From: Christensenellaceae bacterium
GTDB lineage: Bacteria > Bacillota > Clostridia > Christensenellales > Aristaeellaceae
NCBI GenBank assembly: GCA_020025205.1
Contig: JAHHSO010000003.1
Coordinates: forward strand, 31,887 to 95,886
Length of the DNA stretch: 64,000 nt
Direction: 5' to 3'
Part shown: positions 9,117 to 18,348 of the stretch, one piece after another
Position numbering within the stretch: position 1 is the stretch's first letter
Layout: the number at the start of each line of letters is the position of its first letter
Position numbers and translations under genes: made by a program
Notes under the pieces: model-generated
Told to the model about the DNA's origin: nothing
Databases searched by the model: none
Seen by the model: the letters and a program-made list of their open reading frames with translations, nothing else

Positions 9117-9418
9117 GTATTTTCCTCTCTGGGGTCATCCATCATTTTGTTCAGAATCATCTGGTATCCGCCCGCCCCATAGTTCAGCGCACGGTTGACG
9201 CGGCTGATGGTGGCCGTGCTGGCTCCTGTCTTCTCGGTGATTTCCTGATATGTCACCCTTTTTCGCAAAAGTCTGGCCACTGCCAAACGCTGCGCAACCG
9301 CCTGCAGTTCATGAATGGTAAAAATATCCTCAAAAAAGTGGTTTGCTTCCTCCTCTGTTTCCAGCAGAAGTATTGCCTGTGCAAGGTCTTTCACCTGATC
9401 AGCATCAAGAGGCTGCAT
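9113..9418 (-). CDS. yerC: YerC/YecD family TrpR-related regulator
   Basis: This is a small DNA-binding protein of the Trp-repressor superfamily. The 101 residues are mostly helical, with a helix-turn-helix at about 55-80: RKRVTYQEITEKTGASTATISR, given here in overlapping parts as RKRVTYQEITEKTG and ASTATISRVNRAL. The same family precedes pcrA in Bacillus. GGGAGG lies just upstream of the ATG. Ligand and targets are unknown. Confidence 0.88.
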   Translation of the reverse strand: MQPLDADQVKDLAQAILLLETEEEANHFFEDIFTIHELQAVAQRLAVARLLRKRVTYQEITEKTGASTATISRVNRALNYGAGGYQMILNKMMDDPREENT

Positions 9419-9456
9419 GCTCTTCCTCCCTCATTCATATGCGGACATGATACATG

Positions 9457-9462
9457 ATTATA
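9457..9462 (-). promoter_or_regulatory. Extended -10 promoter of yerC-pcrA-ligA
   Basis: On the minus strand TGCTATAAT forms an extended -10 about 40 nt upstream of the yerC ATG. No good -35 is present, which suits the extended -10 class. Confidence 0.55.
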
Positions 9463-10011
9463 GCACAAATTGTACAAGAAATAAAGCAGAAACCGAATGC
9501 CGCGCACGATTCTGTTCATCAATCTTGCATTGTGTGACACAAAGCTTTCCAATCAGCCTTTACATCCAACGCATCAACCGCGTTTCAATCTTTAGAACTT
9601 ATCATGAATGCGATTTTTCCTTTCCATCTCAACCGTTATGGAATTTTGAGGATTGAAGTTTGCATGGGCTCCACAGGATGAACATACTTTAACCGACATG
9701 CAGATTGTATTCCTCTCATGTATTTCTCTGTCGGCCTGCCTTTTCATTGCTTTTAATCCCTTGCCTTACACCATGGAAAATGCAAAGCACGCTTGCAGGC
9801 GTTCTTCCTCTCCGCTTGAAATCCTGCATGATTTTAAAAAAGCATGGACTGAAACAGCTGCAATGCATAAATATCGGCCCTCAAAAGGAGCTGAACCGCT
9901 CCATTTGAAGGCCGATTTCCATTTTAATATTTTTTACAGATGGCTATTGCCTTTTCATTTTGCAACAGCCCCTTCTCCTGAATCGTATTGAATATACATG
10001 CCCCTCAATTC
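9463..10011. other. Intergenic stretch between ssb and yerC with two hairpins
   Basis: About 550 bases hold no recognisable gene. A 17-bp imperfect stem (9875-9914, CGGCC...GGCCG, one T-T mismatch, 6-nt loop) is followed on the plus strand by a T-rich run, and a second stem (GGCTATTGC 9942-9950 with GCAACAGCC 9962-9970) lies next to it. A 35-codon minus-strand frame near 9590-9700 begins MSVKVCSSCGAHANF and has one CxxC pair, but its ribosome site is poor and I do not call it. Confidence 0.45.
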
Positions 10012-10705
10012 TCAAAAGGGCACATCATCATCATTGGGGTCCTGCTGCTTCGGGGCGAAACGTGGACATCACGGGTGCCTGTACCGCCATGTGATCCGAA
10101 TCCAGCAGTTCAAGATGACCTACCGACACCTCGTAGGCCGTCTTTTCCACCACATTGCCGTCAGGCATCTGCTTTTGATAAGCCCTTGACTGAAGTCTGC
10201 CGGTCAGTGTAATCTTGTCGCCAACCGTAAGCTTGGAAGCAAAGCGCGCACTCCTGCCCCATGTGATGCAGGGGATATAGTCGCTCTTGCCATATGCTCT
10301 ATTCACAGCCAGCATCATATCAGCAATTTCGCGTCCGAAAGGCGTCGTGCGATACGCCGGGGTTTTGCACAATGTGCCGGTGAGCTGAATCTGATTGGGA
10401 TTTTCCCTTTCGTCCACCTCAACAATACGTTGTGCAAACGCCGTAATCAGCAGCCTGCCAGAGCCCTCGATGATCTTATTGTAAGAACGCACCTGTCCCT
10501 CAATCGCCAGCTCATCGCCGTCGGAGAGCATCGCCCCATCAATCAGCCGTTCAGAGAGTGTGATGGGCAGAAGATCCTGCGCACCGGACAGTCTCGGCAC
10601 GCCAAGCGTCAGGTAATAAAACTTTTCCCCAAAGGCTTCATGCCCCACGACGGGCGTTCCGACAACCTTACCGCTCAAATGCAGTGTGTTAATGACATTT
10701 TCCAT
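10012..10705 (-). CDS. Single-stranded DNA-binding protein with two OB folds (apparent frameshift at tail)
   Basis: The protein should coat single-stranded DNA. It is 224 residues as read, with two SSB-like OB folds at about 5-100 and 105-205 (the second with GREIADMMLAVNRAYGKSDYIPC split as GREIADMMLAVNRA and YGKSDYIPC, close to classical SSB). As read it ends RPEAAGPQ at 10031. In the next frame the DNA encodes QQDPNDDDVPF and stops at 10012, the canonical acidic SSB tip. Dropping one base from GGGG at 10036-10039 or 10052-10055 would join them. The sequence therefore carries a real or technical single-base insertion, or the frame is switched in translation. I extend the feature to the restored stop. 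Confidence 0.82.
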
Positions 10706-10728
10706 TGTACGTCCTCCTTATTTCTTGT

Positions 10729-11526
10729 TCATTGAATAGGCGTTTCTGCGCTGTTTGTCGGCGCGGGTGTCTTCCTGTGCTGCTTGCCGGTATGGTCAAT
10801 CCATGTTTCTCCGTCCAACAGCAATTCTGAGATGGGTATAATTTTGTACCCTTCCTGTTTGTAATATTCGAGAATCTGCGGAAGCGCTTCCAGAATATAC
10901 TTGGAATCGTTATGAAAGAGCACGATGTCACCCGGATGCACGGATTTCGTGCATTTTGCGACCATGTCCGAAACGCCCAGGTTCTTCCAGTCAAGCGAAT
11001 CAACATTCCACTGTATGCACCTATACCCCTCTTCCCGACTTACTCGAACGACCGCATCGTTATATTCACCATATGGCGGACGGAACAGCGTCGTGGGTTT
11101 TCCCGTGATGGACTTCACAAGATCACTGCAGCGCCTGAGTTCTTCGCGAATCTGCGCTTCAGAGAGCTTGGACATGTGCGGGTGCGTTGAAGAATGATTG
11201 CCGATTTCATGTCCTCTTGCCACTAATTCCTTGACCAGTTCCGGGTACTTTTCCACCCAGAATCCAACCAGGAAAAAGCTGGCCTTTACATCATACTTGT
11301 CTAGAATATCCAGTATGCCCTTTGTATTGGCCTCTCCCCACGCAGCATCAAAGCTGATAGAGAGCACCTTTTCTTCTGTATCAACGTTATAGATTGGCAA
11401 TTCACGTGTTGCAACTGCCGTCATAATTGTGGGGCCTGTATTGATGGTGGTATATGCTATGGCAAGACCTGCAAGCCCAGCAGCCAACATCAGCCGTCCC
11501 CAGGGCAGCGAACGCTTCTCGTTCAT
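10729..11526 (-). CDS. PdaB-like polysaccharide deacetylase
   Basis: A NodB-fold deacetylase, closest by eye to the sporulation protein PdaB, which helps maintain spores late in sporulation. The chosen ATG gives 265 residues; CCTCC at 11535-11539 is its Shine-Dalgarno complement, 8 nt away. One N-terminal membrane segment (LMLAAGLAGLAIAYTTI) precedes the catalytic domain. Metal and catalytic motifs are present: SISFDAAWG, GHEIGNHSSTHPHMS, LFRPPYGEYND and HPGDIVLFHND. Location is probably the outer face of a membrane. Loss of one of the usual two Asp in motif 1 (DAAW rather than DDG) also marks the PdaB branch. Confidence 0.85.
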   Translation of the reverse strand: MNEKRSLPWGRLMLAAGLAGLAIAYTTINTGPTIMTAVATRELPIYNVDTEEKVLSISFDAAWGEANTKGILDILDKYDVKASFFLVGFWVEKYPELVKELVARGHEIGNHSSTHPHMSKLSEAQIREELRRCSDLVKSITGKPTTLFRPPYGEYNDAVVRVSREEGYRCIQWNVDSLDWKNLGVSDMVAKCTKSVHPGDIVLFHNDSKYILEALPQILEYYKQEGYKIIPISELLLDGETWIDHTGKQHRKTPAPTNSAETPIQ

Positions 11527-11845
11527 CCGCATCGCCTCCACTTCCGACCTCGAAAATTGTATATGTGGAGGCATTTGCTTTTAGAACTTCACCTATAAGA
11601 CGATGGAAATCCCCTTTTTCTTCCCCAATTTCAAATGTTTCACATTTTTGCCGCAATTCGTCAGCGCAGACGACGCTTTTTTCTGGTTTCCCGCATTTTT
11701 TTCAAAAGTGCCCTCTTAAAGTGACAGGAAGGCGAACAGAATATGGCTTTAAAAAATGCAGCAAAAGATTTTTCTCCATTTCAATTTGAAAATCCGTTTT
11801 TCAAAACGATTTCAGCAAGTTTTTTCCGAAAATTTTTTTGAAATA
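11527..11845. other. Gene-free stretch upstream of pdaB-like gene
   Basis: About 320 bases with AT-rich runs. A minus-strand open frame (11402-11656) runs through it into the deacetylase gene in another frame, without a ribosome site or recognisable motif. I see no RNA gene. A sporulation promoter for the deacetylase might be here, but I could not pick one out. Confidence 0.4.
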
Positions 11846-11880
11846 CAAAAACGCCGCAGATGAATCCACATCTGCGGCGT
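11846..11880 (-). terminator. Intrinsic terminator of the topoisomerase operon
   Basis: On the minus strand ACGCCGCAGATG pairs perfectly with CATCTGCGGCGT around a 6-nt loop, followed by TTTTT, 20 nt after the topoisomerase A-subunit stop. Confidence 0.9.
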
Positions 11881-11900
11881 CTATACGCTCGAATAAAATT

Positions 11901-14363
11901 TTAGACACTCATCGCGCCCGCATACACCACCACATCATCAAGGAGTACACTTACAAGCATTTCTCCTCTTGCTGTGCGGCGCTCCACAGTCACTTCGTCT
12001 ACGCCAAACTGCGTGACATGGCCGCTCTTTTGCTCCACCATCACGTTCTTAACGCCTGTCACATTGAGACAAACCGCCAGTTCCTGCCCGACTTCACCGG
12101 TTTTTGTGATAGGCAGCAGCTTCTGACCCTTTCTGCCGCGTCCCTGACGTTCAATGTCATCAGCCATCATGCGCTTGCCAAAGCCTCTGTCGCTCATGAC
12201 CAGCAGCACATCGCCTGCCTGAGGCACTTCAAAGAACTTCACACAGTCTCCATCGGCCACATCAATGCCTCTCACGCCTGCTGTTGTCCTGCCCATTGTG
12301 GACACTGTGTCCAGCTTAAACCGCAAAGCCATGCCGCCTCGCGTAACAAGCAGCAAATCATCCTTATCATTGGGATCAACCTGCACCATGCCAATGAGTT
12401 CATCATCATCCTTCAGTTTTATGGCAACAAATCTCGAACGCCTGATGCCGTATTCCGCTGCCGCCGTTCGCTTAACCTGTCCATTCTTGGTGATGAAAAG
12501 TAAATCTCCCTTTTTTGCCATCTCTTCTGTCTTCACGCAGATCATGGCAACAGCCGTTTCGTGATCCGCAAGACCTGCAATCAGGCCCGTCAGGAGGCTG
12601 CCGCGATCCTTTAAGCGCATCGTTTCCGGGATCTTCTCCACGTCCAGCATAAAACAGTTGCCCAAATTGGTAAAGAAATACAGCGTTTCATCCGTCATGG
12701 TCGTGATGGTTTCCACCACTTCCTCACGTGCGCCCGGCTGCGCCATATAGCGATCCATCATGCGCAGACTCATGCGCCGAAGCTGACCATCGCGCAGCCT
12801 GAGAATAGCTGTTTCTTCTGCAACAGGTTTGTTTTCCACCACGGGCAGACGATCAGCATCATCTTCGATCAGCTCTGTGCGGCGCTCATCGCCAAAGCGC
12901 TCCCGAATTTCCAGCATTTCCTTGCGAATGACGTCATCCAGTTTCTTTTCGCTCCTGAGAATGCCTTCAAGGCGAGCTATCGTTTTGAGAATTGCAGCAT
13001 ACTCCTTTCGAAGCGCGTCAATTTCCAATCCCGTCAAACGCTGAAGGCGCATATCCAGAATCGCCTGCGCCTGTGTATCCGTGAGGCCAAAGCGGTTTTG
13101 AAGCTGCTCTCTGGCTTCCTTCGGGTTCTTGCTTTTTCGAATGAGCGCAATCACCTCGTCCAGATGATCAACCGCCACCATGAGGCCTTCCAGAATGTGT
13201 TCCCGTGCCTTCGCCTGTGTCAGTTCATACTGCGTGCGGCGGGTAACAACGCGCTTTTGATGTGCAATATAATAAGAAAGCAGTGCTTTGACGCCCATCT
13301 GCATGGGTCTGCCGTCTGCGATGGCCACCATATTGACACCAAACGTCACCTGCATATCAGAATACTTATACAACACAGCCAGAATCGTCATCGGATCGAC
13401 ATCCCGCTTCAGCTCAATGACCGCCCGCAGACCCGTTCTGTCAGACTCATCGCGGATATCATAAATACCGCCGAGCTGTGTCTTCTTTTCTTCGCTGAGT
13501 TTAAGAATTTTTTCCAACATGGCCGCTTTGGACACCTGATAAGGGACTTCCGTAATCACGATCAATTTGCGTCCCAAATGACCGTCCTCAATGTGCACTT
13601 TTGCACGCAGTGTCAACTTGCCTCGGCCTGTCTGGTAAGCATTTGCAATTTCCTTATTGCGAATGAGCACACCGCCCGTCGGAAAATCTGGAGCGGGCAT
13701 CACCTGCATGATTTCCTCCAGCGTTGCCTCCGGCTTATCCATGACGAGAACGGCTGCATCAATGGCTTCGCGCAGACTGTGCGGCGGAATATTGGTTGCA
13801 AGGCCAACAGCAATTCCCGATGCACCATTCACCAACAGATTCGGAAACCTGGACGGCAGCATATCCGGCTCTTTGAGCGAATCATCAAAGTTAAAGCTGA
13901 AAGGCACGGTATCCTTATCAATATCCCGAAGCATCTCCAAAGCCAGAGGAGCCATTCGCGCCTCGGTGTATCGCATAGCCGCTGCGCTGTCGCCGTCGAT
14001 CGAACCGAAATTGCCGTGTCCATCCACAAGCACGGCGCGCAGACTGTATGGCTGAGCCATACGAACCATCGCCTCATATACTGAAGCATCGCCATGCGGA
14101 TGATATTTGCCCAAGCAGTCGCCGACAATACGTGCGCACTTTTTATGCGGTTTATCCGGGGTGACGCCAAGTTCGTTGAGCGTAAAAAGAATGCGGCGCT
14201 GAACCGGCTTCAAACCATCTTCAACACGCGGCAGGGCACGCTCGAGAATGACATGCTCCGCATACGGAAGCATGGAAATGTGCATCACCTCGTCCATCGG
14301 ACGTTGGACAATCTCGTGCTGCGGCAGATTTTCATTCGTGCCGCTGGATTTCTTGCGTGCCAT
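11901..14363 (-). CDS. Type IIA topoisomerase subunit A (ParC/GyrA)
   Basis: This subunit cuts and rejoins both DNA strands during strand passage. The 820 residues include the winged-helix breakage domain with the catalytic Tyr near 132 (AAAMRYTEARM), a coiled coil ending in TDTQAQAILDMRLQRLTGLE and a C-terminal beta-pinwheel. GQGRGRKGQK-like sequence in the pinwheel (IERQGRGRKGQ) resembles a GyrA box. The quinolone region reads HPHGDASVYEAM, with Ala where E. coli GyrA has Ser83. It pairs with the adjacent B subunit, whose stop meets its start. Gyrase genes usually lie by dnaA, so this is probably the second enzyme, but I cannot decide ParC against GyrA from this window. Confidence 0.88.
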   Translation of the reverse strand: MARKKSSGTNENLPQHEIVQRPMDEVMHISMLPYAEHVILERALPRVEDGLKPVQRRILFTLNELGVTPDKPHKKCARIVGDCLGKYHPHGDASVYEAMVRMAQPYSLRAVLVDGHGNFGSIDGDSAAAMRYTEARMAPLALEMLRDIDKDTVPFSFNFDDSLKEPDMLPSRFPNLLVNGASGIAVGLATNIPPHSLREAIDAAVLVMDKPEATLEEIMQVMPAPDFPTGGVLIRNKEIANAYQTGRGKLTLRAKVHIEDGHLGRKLIVITEVPYQVSKAAMLEKILKLSEEKKTQLGGIYDIRDESDRTGLRAVIELKRDVDPMTILAVLYKYSDMQVTFGVNMVAIADGRPMQMGVKALLSYYIAHQKRVVTRRTQYELTQAKAREHILEGLMVAVDHLDEVIALIRKSKNPKEAREQLQNRFGLTDTQAQAILDMRLQRLTGLEIDALRKEYAAILKTIARLEGILRSEKKLDDVIRKEMLEIRERFGDERRTELIEDDADRLPVVENKPVAEETAILRLRDGQLRRMSLRMMDRYMAQPGAREEVVETITTMTDETLYFFTNLGNCFMLDVEKIPETMRLKDRGSLLTGLIAGLADHETAVAMICVKTEEMAKKGDLLFITKNGQVKRTAAAEYGIRRSRFVAIKLKDDDELIGMVQVDPNDKDDLLLVTRGGMALRFKLDTVSTMGRTTAGVRGIDVADGDCVKFFEVPQAGDVLLVMSDRGFGKRMMADDIERQGRGRKGQKLLPITKTGEVGQELAVCLNVTGVKNVMVEQKSGHVTQFGVDEVTVERRTARGEMLVSVLLDDVVVYAGAMSV

Positions 14364-16330
14364 TACTTCGCCTTCCCTTCTCTTTCAAGGAACGTATCCA
14401 CCTTATTGAAATCAGCAAAAGTCGTAATGTAGTCGCGTCGCGGCTCCACTTTATCGCCCATGAGCAGTGTCACCATATGTTCTGCCTCCGCGACATTATC
14501 CAGCGTAACCTGCATCAGCTGGCGGTTCTCCGGATTCATCGTCGTTTCCCAGAGCTGGGCCGGATCCATCTCGCCCAGACCTTTGTAGCGTTGAACCGTG
14601 TATCCCCTGCCTGCTTTAGCCGTTATCGATGACAGTTCCTTGTCATCATAGGCATAGAAAATCTGATCGCCTTTTGCCACACGATACAGCGGCGGCATGC
14701 CGATATACACATGCCCCTCTGTAATCAGAGAACGCATATAGCGATAGAAAAACGTCAAAAGGATCGCCCGAATATGTGCGCCATCCTGATCAGCATCTGA
14801 AAGGATGATGACTTTATGATATTTGAGTGACTTGATATCAAAATCCTCACCAATTCCGGTTCCCAGAGCCGTGATGATTGAGCGGAATTCCTCATTGGCC
14901 AGCACCTGGTCAATGCGCTTCTTTTCTACATTCAGCGGTTTTCCGCGAAGCGGAAGAATAGCCTGAAAACGCCTGTCTCTGCCCTGCTTGGCCGATCCGC
15001 CTGCCGAATCGCCTTCAACGATGAACATTTCGTTTTCCTCAGCCTTGCGTCCGGTGCAGCTGGAGAGTTTGCCCACAAGCGGCGCGGCCTCCAACTGATT
15101 CTTGGCCCGGGCGACTTCCTTGGCCTTACGCGCGGCTTCGCGTACCTTGCAGGCACGCATCGCCTTATCGATTATTGCCTGAGCAATCTCCTGATTTTTA
15201 AGATTCTCCAAATATTCCGTCATGCGGGCATACACAAAAGCTTCAACAGCCGGGCGCACTTCCGTATTGCCCAATTTTCCCTTTGTCTGCCCTTCAAACT
15301 GCGGATTCTTGACAAATGTCGCCAGAACAACCGTGATGCCTTCACGATAATCTTCGCCCATGAGGTTGTTGTCCTTTTCTTTGAGGGCACCTACTCGCCG
15401 GGCATAATCGTTGAGTGCGCGGGTAAAGCCCGCCTTAAAGCCCATCTCGTGCATGCCGCCTTCGGCAGTCGGGATATTATTTACATATGAAAAGATATTC
15501 TCCGCATAGTCATCTGTATGCTGAATCGCCATGCAGACGCGCACATCATCCTGAACGCCTTCCGACAAAATTACATTCGGATACAGCGGTGTCTTTTCTT
15601 TGTTGATATAAGCCACATAATCAGACAGCCCCCCCTCATAGCAGAAGACCGTCTTCTTTTTTTCATCCTTCTTTTCACGCTCATCAATGAACGTGATTTC
15701 AAGGCCCTTATTGAGATATGCCAGCTCACGCAGATGGCGGCGCACCGTCTCCGCATTGAACCGTGTCTCTTCAAAAACCGTATGATCCGGAAGGAATGTG
15801 ACGCGTGTTCCATGGCGGCGCGTTGCACTGATGCGTTCAAGCGGCGTTACCGCACGGCCGGACATGATCTTCTTTTCCTTCTCATCGTAATTGCTTTCAA
15901 AGCGCATTCTGTAGTGACCGCCGCCTGTGCAGCTTTCCACTTCCATCCATTTAGACAGCGCATTGACAACAGCCGCACCCACGCCATGCAGGCCGCCGGA
16001 ATAGTCGTAGCTTTGATGATCAAACTTGCCGCCCGCATGAAGCTTCGTATAGATGACCTCAACGCCCGTTATCCCCAGTTCCGGGTGCATATCCACTGGC
16101 ACACCGCGGCCGTCATCTTCGACAGACGCACTGCCGTCCTTGTGCAGTTCAACGGAGATCCTTCTGGCGTAGCCATTGGCCACCTCGTCAATCGCATTGT
16201 CGACGATTTCCCAGAGCAGGTGGTGCAGGCCGCGGGAACCCGTTGAACCAATATACATGCCCGGACGCATCCGAACAGCATCCAGCCCTTCAAGCACCTT
16301 CAGCACGCTGGCAGAGTATGTTTTCGCCAT
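14363..16330 (-). CDS. Type IIA topoisomerase subunit B (ParE/GyrB)
   Basis: The ATPase subunit that drives strand passage with the A subunit encoded next to it. I take the ATG at 16330 (MAKTYSASVLKVLEGLDAVR), with GGAGG 8 nt upstream, giving 655 residues; open sequence further upstream is not family-like. Motifs are GHKL ATPase EIVDNAIDEVANG, DDGRGVPVD and GGLHGVGAAVVNALS, then Toprim EGDSAGGSAKQGRDR and LSDADQDGAHIR. The topoisomerase pair shares one base at the junction, which suggests coupled synthesis. Confidence 0.92.
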   Translation of the reverse strand: MAKTYSASVLKVLEGLDAVRMRPGMYIGSTGSRGLHHLLWEIVDNAIDEVANGYARRISVELHKDGSASVEDDGRGVPVDMHPELGITGVEVIYTKLHAGGKFDHQSYDYSGGLHGVGAAVVNALSKWMEVESCTGGGHYRMRFESNYDEKEKKIMSGRAVTPLERISATRRHGTRVTFLPDHTVFEETRFNAETVRRHLRELAYLNKGLEITFIDEREKKDEKKKTVFCYEGGLSDYVAYINKEKTPLYPNVILSEGVQDDVRVCMAIQHTDDYAENIFSYVNNIPTAEGGMHEMGFKAGFTRALNDYARRVGALKEKDNNLMGEDYREGITVVLATFVKNPQFEGQTKGKLGNTEVRPAVEAFVYARMTEYLENLKNQEIAQAIIDKAMRACKVREAARKAKEVARAKNQLEAAPLVGKLSSCTGRKAEENEMFIVEGDSAGGSAKQGRDRRFQAILPLRGKPLNVEKKRIDQVLANEEFRSIITALGTGIGEDFDIKSLKYHKVIILSDADQDGAHIRAILLTFFYRYMRSLITEGHVYIGMPPLYRVAKGDQIFYAYDDKELSSITAKAGRGYTVQRYKGLGEMDPAQLWETTMNPENRQLMQVTLDNVAEAEHMVTLLMGDKVEPRRDYITTFADFNKVDTFLEREGKAK

Positions 16331-16363
16331 GAAATGACCCTCCTTATAATCGTACAAGATTGT

Positions 16364-16392
16364 ATTATAACGGAATTTGGGAGATTTTGCAA
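16364..16392 (-). promoter_or_regulatory. Sigma-A promoter of the topoisomerase operon
   Basis: On the minus strand TTGCAA (16392-16387) and TATAAT (16369-16364) are 17 nt apart, about 40 nt upstream of the subunit B start. Confidence 0.8.
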
Positions 16393-16557
16393 TGCTTATA
16401 TATGAACTCTTCCCGGCAGATGCGCAGGTTGCCGCACAAACTTGACTGAACAGGAAAAAAACTTTTTGCTCCATTTTTCTTTCTTCCGCCCAGTGGATAG
16501 ACAGGCTGTATTTTGCACATACTGGCTGAAAAGAACAATTCGCAAGGAGGTTTTCCC

Positions 16558-17196
16558 ATGTCCATCGGCATGATTATCCTGGTGGCGCTGGCGCTGCTCA
16601 TCCTGTTCGGCGTCATGGAACGCGTTTTGGACCGCATGGCACTTACTGACAAACAGGCCCTCATCCTTGTAGCAGCCGTGTTCATCGGCGGTCTTCTGCC
16701 GGACCTCGCGCTCGGCCCCGTCACGATCAATCCGGGCGGCGCGCTGATTCCCATCGGTGTGTGCATCTATCTGTTTTTTCACGCAGGAACAAACAAGGAG
16801 CGCGGTCGAGCGCTGCTTTCCGCCCTGCTCACAGCAGCTTCTGTGTATGCTATCGGCCGCTTTTTCCCCGCAGAACCAGAAACCATGCCTTTTGACCCGC
16901 TGATTCTCTACGGGTTGTGCGGCGGCCTGATTGCATGGATCCTGGGTCGTTCACGCAGAAGCGCTTTTATCGCCGGCATATTGGGTGTCACGCTGGCAGA
17001 TGTCATGACAAGCATCATGCTATGGACACGCGGTATTCAGCAGACGCTGCATCTAGGCAGTGCCGGCGCATTGGATGCCATGGTCATTTCCGGTCTGACT
17101 GCTGTGCTTTTATGCGAACTGTTCGGCGAAATCATGGAGCGCATTGCTTCCAAGTCTTCGTCAGATGCACCTCTCAAAGGAGGAAACCACGCATGA
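16558..17196 (+). CDS. DUF1614 family membrane protein
   Basis: A 212-residue integral membrane protein with about six or seven hydrophobic segments and the DUF1614 look (VFIGGLLPDLALGP near 42, PGGALIPIGVCIYLFF near 62, AGILGVTLADVMTSIM near 143). Function is unknown. AAGGAGG lies 7 nt before the ATG. Its stop overlaps the start of the spoIIP-type gene (ATGA). The same pair of genes occurs together in Clostridia, so a link to sporulation is plausible but inferred. Confidence 0.8.
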   Translation: MSIGMIILVALALLILFGVMERVLDRMALTDKQALILVAAVFIGGLLPDLALGPVTINPGGALIPIGVCIYLFFHAGTNKERGRALLSALLTAASVYAIGRFFPAEPETMPFDPLILYGLCGGLIAWILGRSRRSAFIAGILGVTLADVMTSIMLWTRGIQQTLHLGSAGALDAMVISGLTAVLLCELFGEIMERIASKSSSDAPLKGGNHA

Positions 17197-18317
17197 AAAA
17201 GCTGATTTTTCTTCTGCCTCTTCTTTTGCTGTCTTTCCCGGCAGATGCCTCTGCCGATTCGACCATTCGAACGGTAACAGATGCTTCAGGCGCACCGCTT
17301 TTCACGTTCTGTGGTGACCTCAACACGGGCGATGAGTATATCAGCGAAAATAACACGCTCTACCGTATTCAGTCTGTCCATGATACAAATGCCATTGCAG
17401 CATGCATTGGCCCGGAAGCCATGCCGGATGTTTCCTTTCTAGAATTGGGACAGACGCAGCCTGTCTTTGCTTCCACCGAGGTTTCCGCAAAAAACGCTAA
17501 AACCACCGATAAGAAAGACGATCAGCGCAAGCTGATTGCCATGTATGTTACGCACAGCGACGAAAGCTATATTCCAACGGACGGCACAGAAAGCAAAGAC
17601 GGCCACGGCGGTATTTACGACGTGGCGCGAAAATTCAGGGATAACCTGCAGGCGCAGGGTGTTGACGTCATTCTGGATGAATCCACGCATCTGCCCCATG
17701 ATGCCGGCGCTTATCGGCGCAGCCGCCAGACAGCAGAGCGCCTCTTGCAAAAACGGCCGGATGCCATCATCGACATCCACAGAGATGGTATTCCTGACGA
17801 AGGCGAATATGAGAAACAGCTGGACGGCAAACAGGCTTCCCGCATACGCCTGCTTGTAGGAAAAAGCAACCAAAACAGTGCTGTAAACCGTGAATTCGCC
17901 AAACAGCTTAAAGCTGTAGCAGACAAACAGTACCCCGGATTGATTAAAGATATTTTCATCGGCAAGGGCAATTACAATCAGGATCTTTCCCCTAACGCCA
18001 TTCTTCTGGAATTCGGCACGCACACCATCACCAAAGATCGCGTGCTCGCTTCCACAGAACTCATGGCCGATGTTGTTTCCACCACACTATACGGCCCGCA
18101 AACCGGAAGTGCCAAAGCAGAAGCACCCAAACAGGAGCAAAAAAAGAATTCCAGCTCAATGACAGGCATTGTCATTCTGATCGTGGCCGCTGTAATCGGC
18201 ATTCTCATCTTCGCTCTTGCGCAGACAGGCGGATCGGGCATGAAAAACAAGATTACCCGGGGCATCAGCGAGATGACCGGAGGCTTAATGGGTAAAAAGC
18301 CGCACAAAGACAATTAA
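17193..18317 (+). CDS. spoIIP: Stage II sporulation protein P (SpoIIP)
   Basis: SpoIIP is the amidase/endopeptidase that, with SpoIID and SpoIIM, thins septal peptidoglycan so the mother cell can engulf the forespore. The 374-residue product has a signal peptide (MKKLIFLLPLLLLSF...A), a catalytic region with MYVTHSDESYIP (His121, Glu124), DIHRDG (His196) and ILLEFGTH near 280, and, unusually, a membrane segment near the C-terminus (GIVILIVAAVIGILIFALA, about 325-345) followed by a lysine-rich tail. Family members normally have an N-terminal anchor. AAAGGAGG precedes the ATG. Confidence 0.9.
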   Translation: MKKLIFLLPLLLLSFPADASADSTIRTVTDASGAPLFTFCGDLNTGDEYISENNTLYRIQSVHDTNAIAACIGPEAMPDVSFLELGQTQPVFASTEVSAKNAKTTDKKDDQRKLIAMYVTHSDESYIPTDGTESKDGHGGIYDVARKFRDNLQAQGVDVILDESTHLPHDAGAYRRSRQTAERLLQKRPDAIIDIHRDGIPDEGEYEKQLDGKQASRIRLLVGKSNQNSAVNREFAKQLKAVADKQYPGLIKDIFIGKGNYNQDLSPNAILLEFGTHTITKDRVLASTELMADVVSTTLYGPQTGSAKAEAPKQEQKKNSSSMTGIVILIVAAVIGILIFALAQTGGSGMKNKITRGISEMTGGLMGKKPHKDN

Positions 18318-18321
18318 ACAG

Positions 18322-18348
18322 GACGGGCCTTCAAGCCCGTCTTATTTC
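18322..18348 (+). terminator. Intrinsic terminator after spoIIP
   Basis: GACGGGC (18322-18328) pairs with GCCCGTC (18335-18341), followed by TTATTT, a few bases after the stop. Confidence 0.85.

Noticed and set aside
11402..11656. A minus-strand 84-codon frame upstream of the deacetylase.
   Set aside because: No ribosome site, no family, and it continues into the deacetylase gene in another frame.
11838..14084. Long plus-strand open frames across the topoisomerase A gene.
   Set aside because: They are antisense shadows of a clear topoisomerase reading frame with known active-site motifs.
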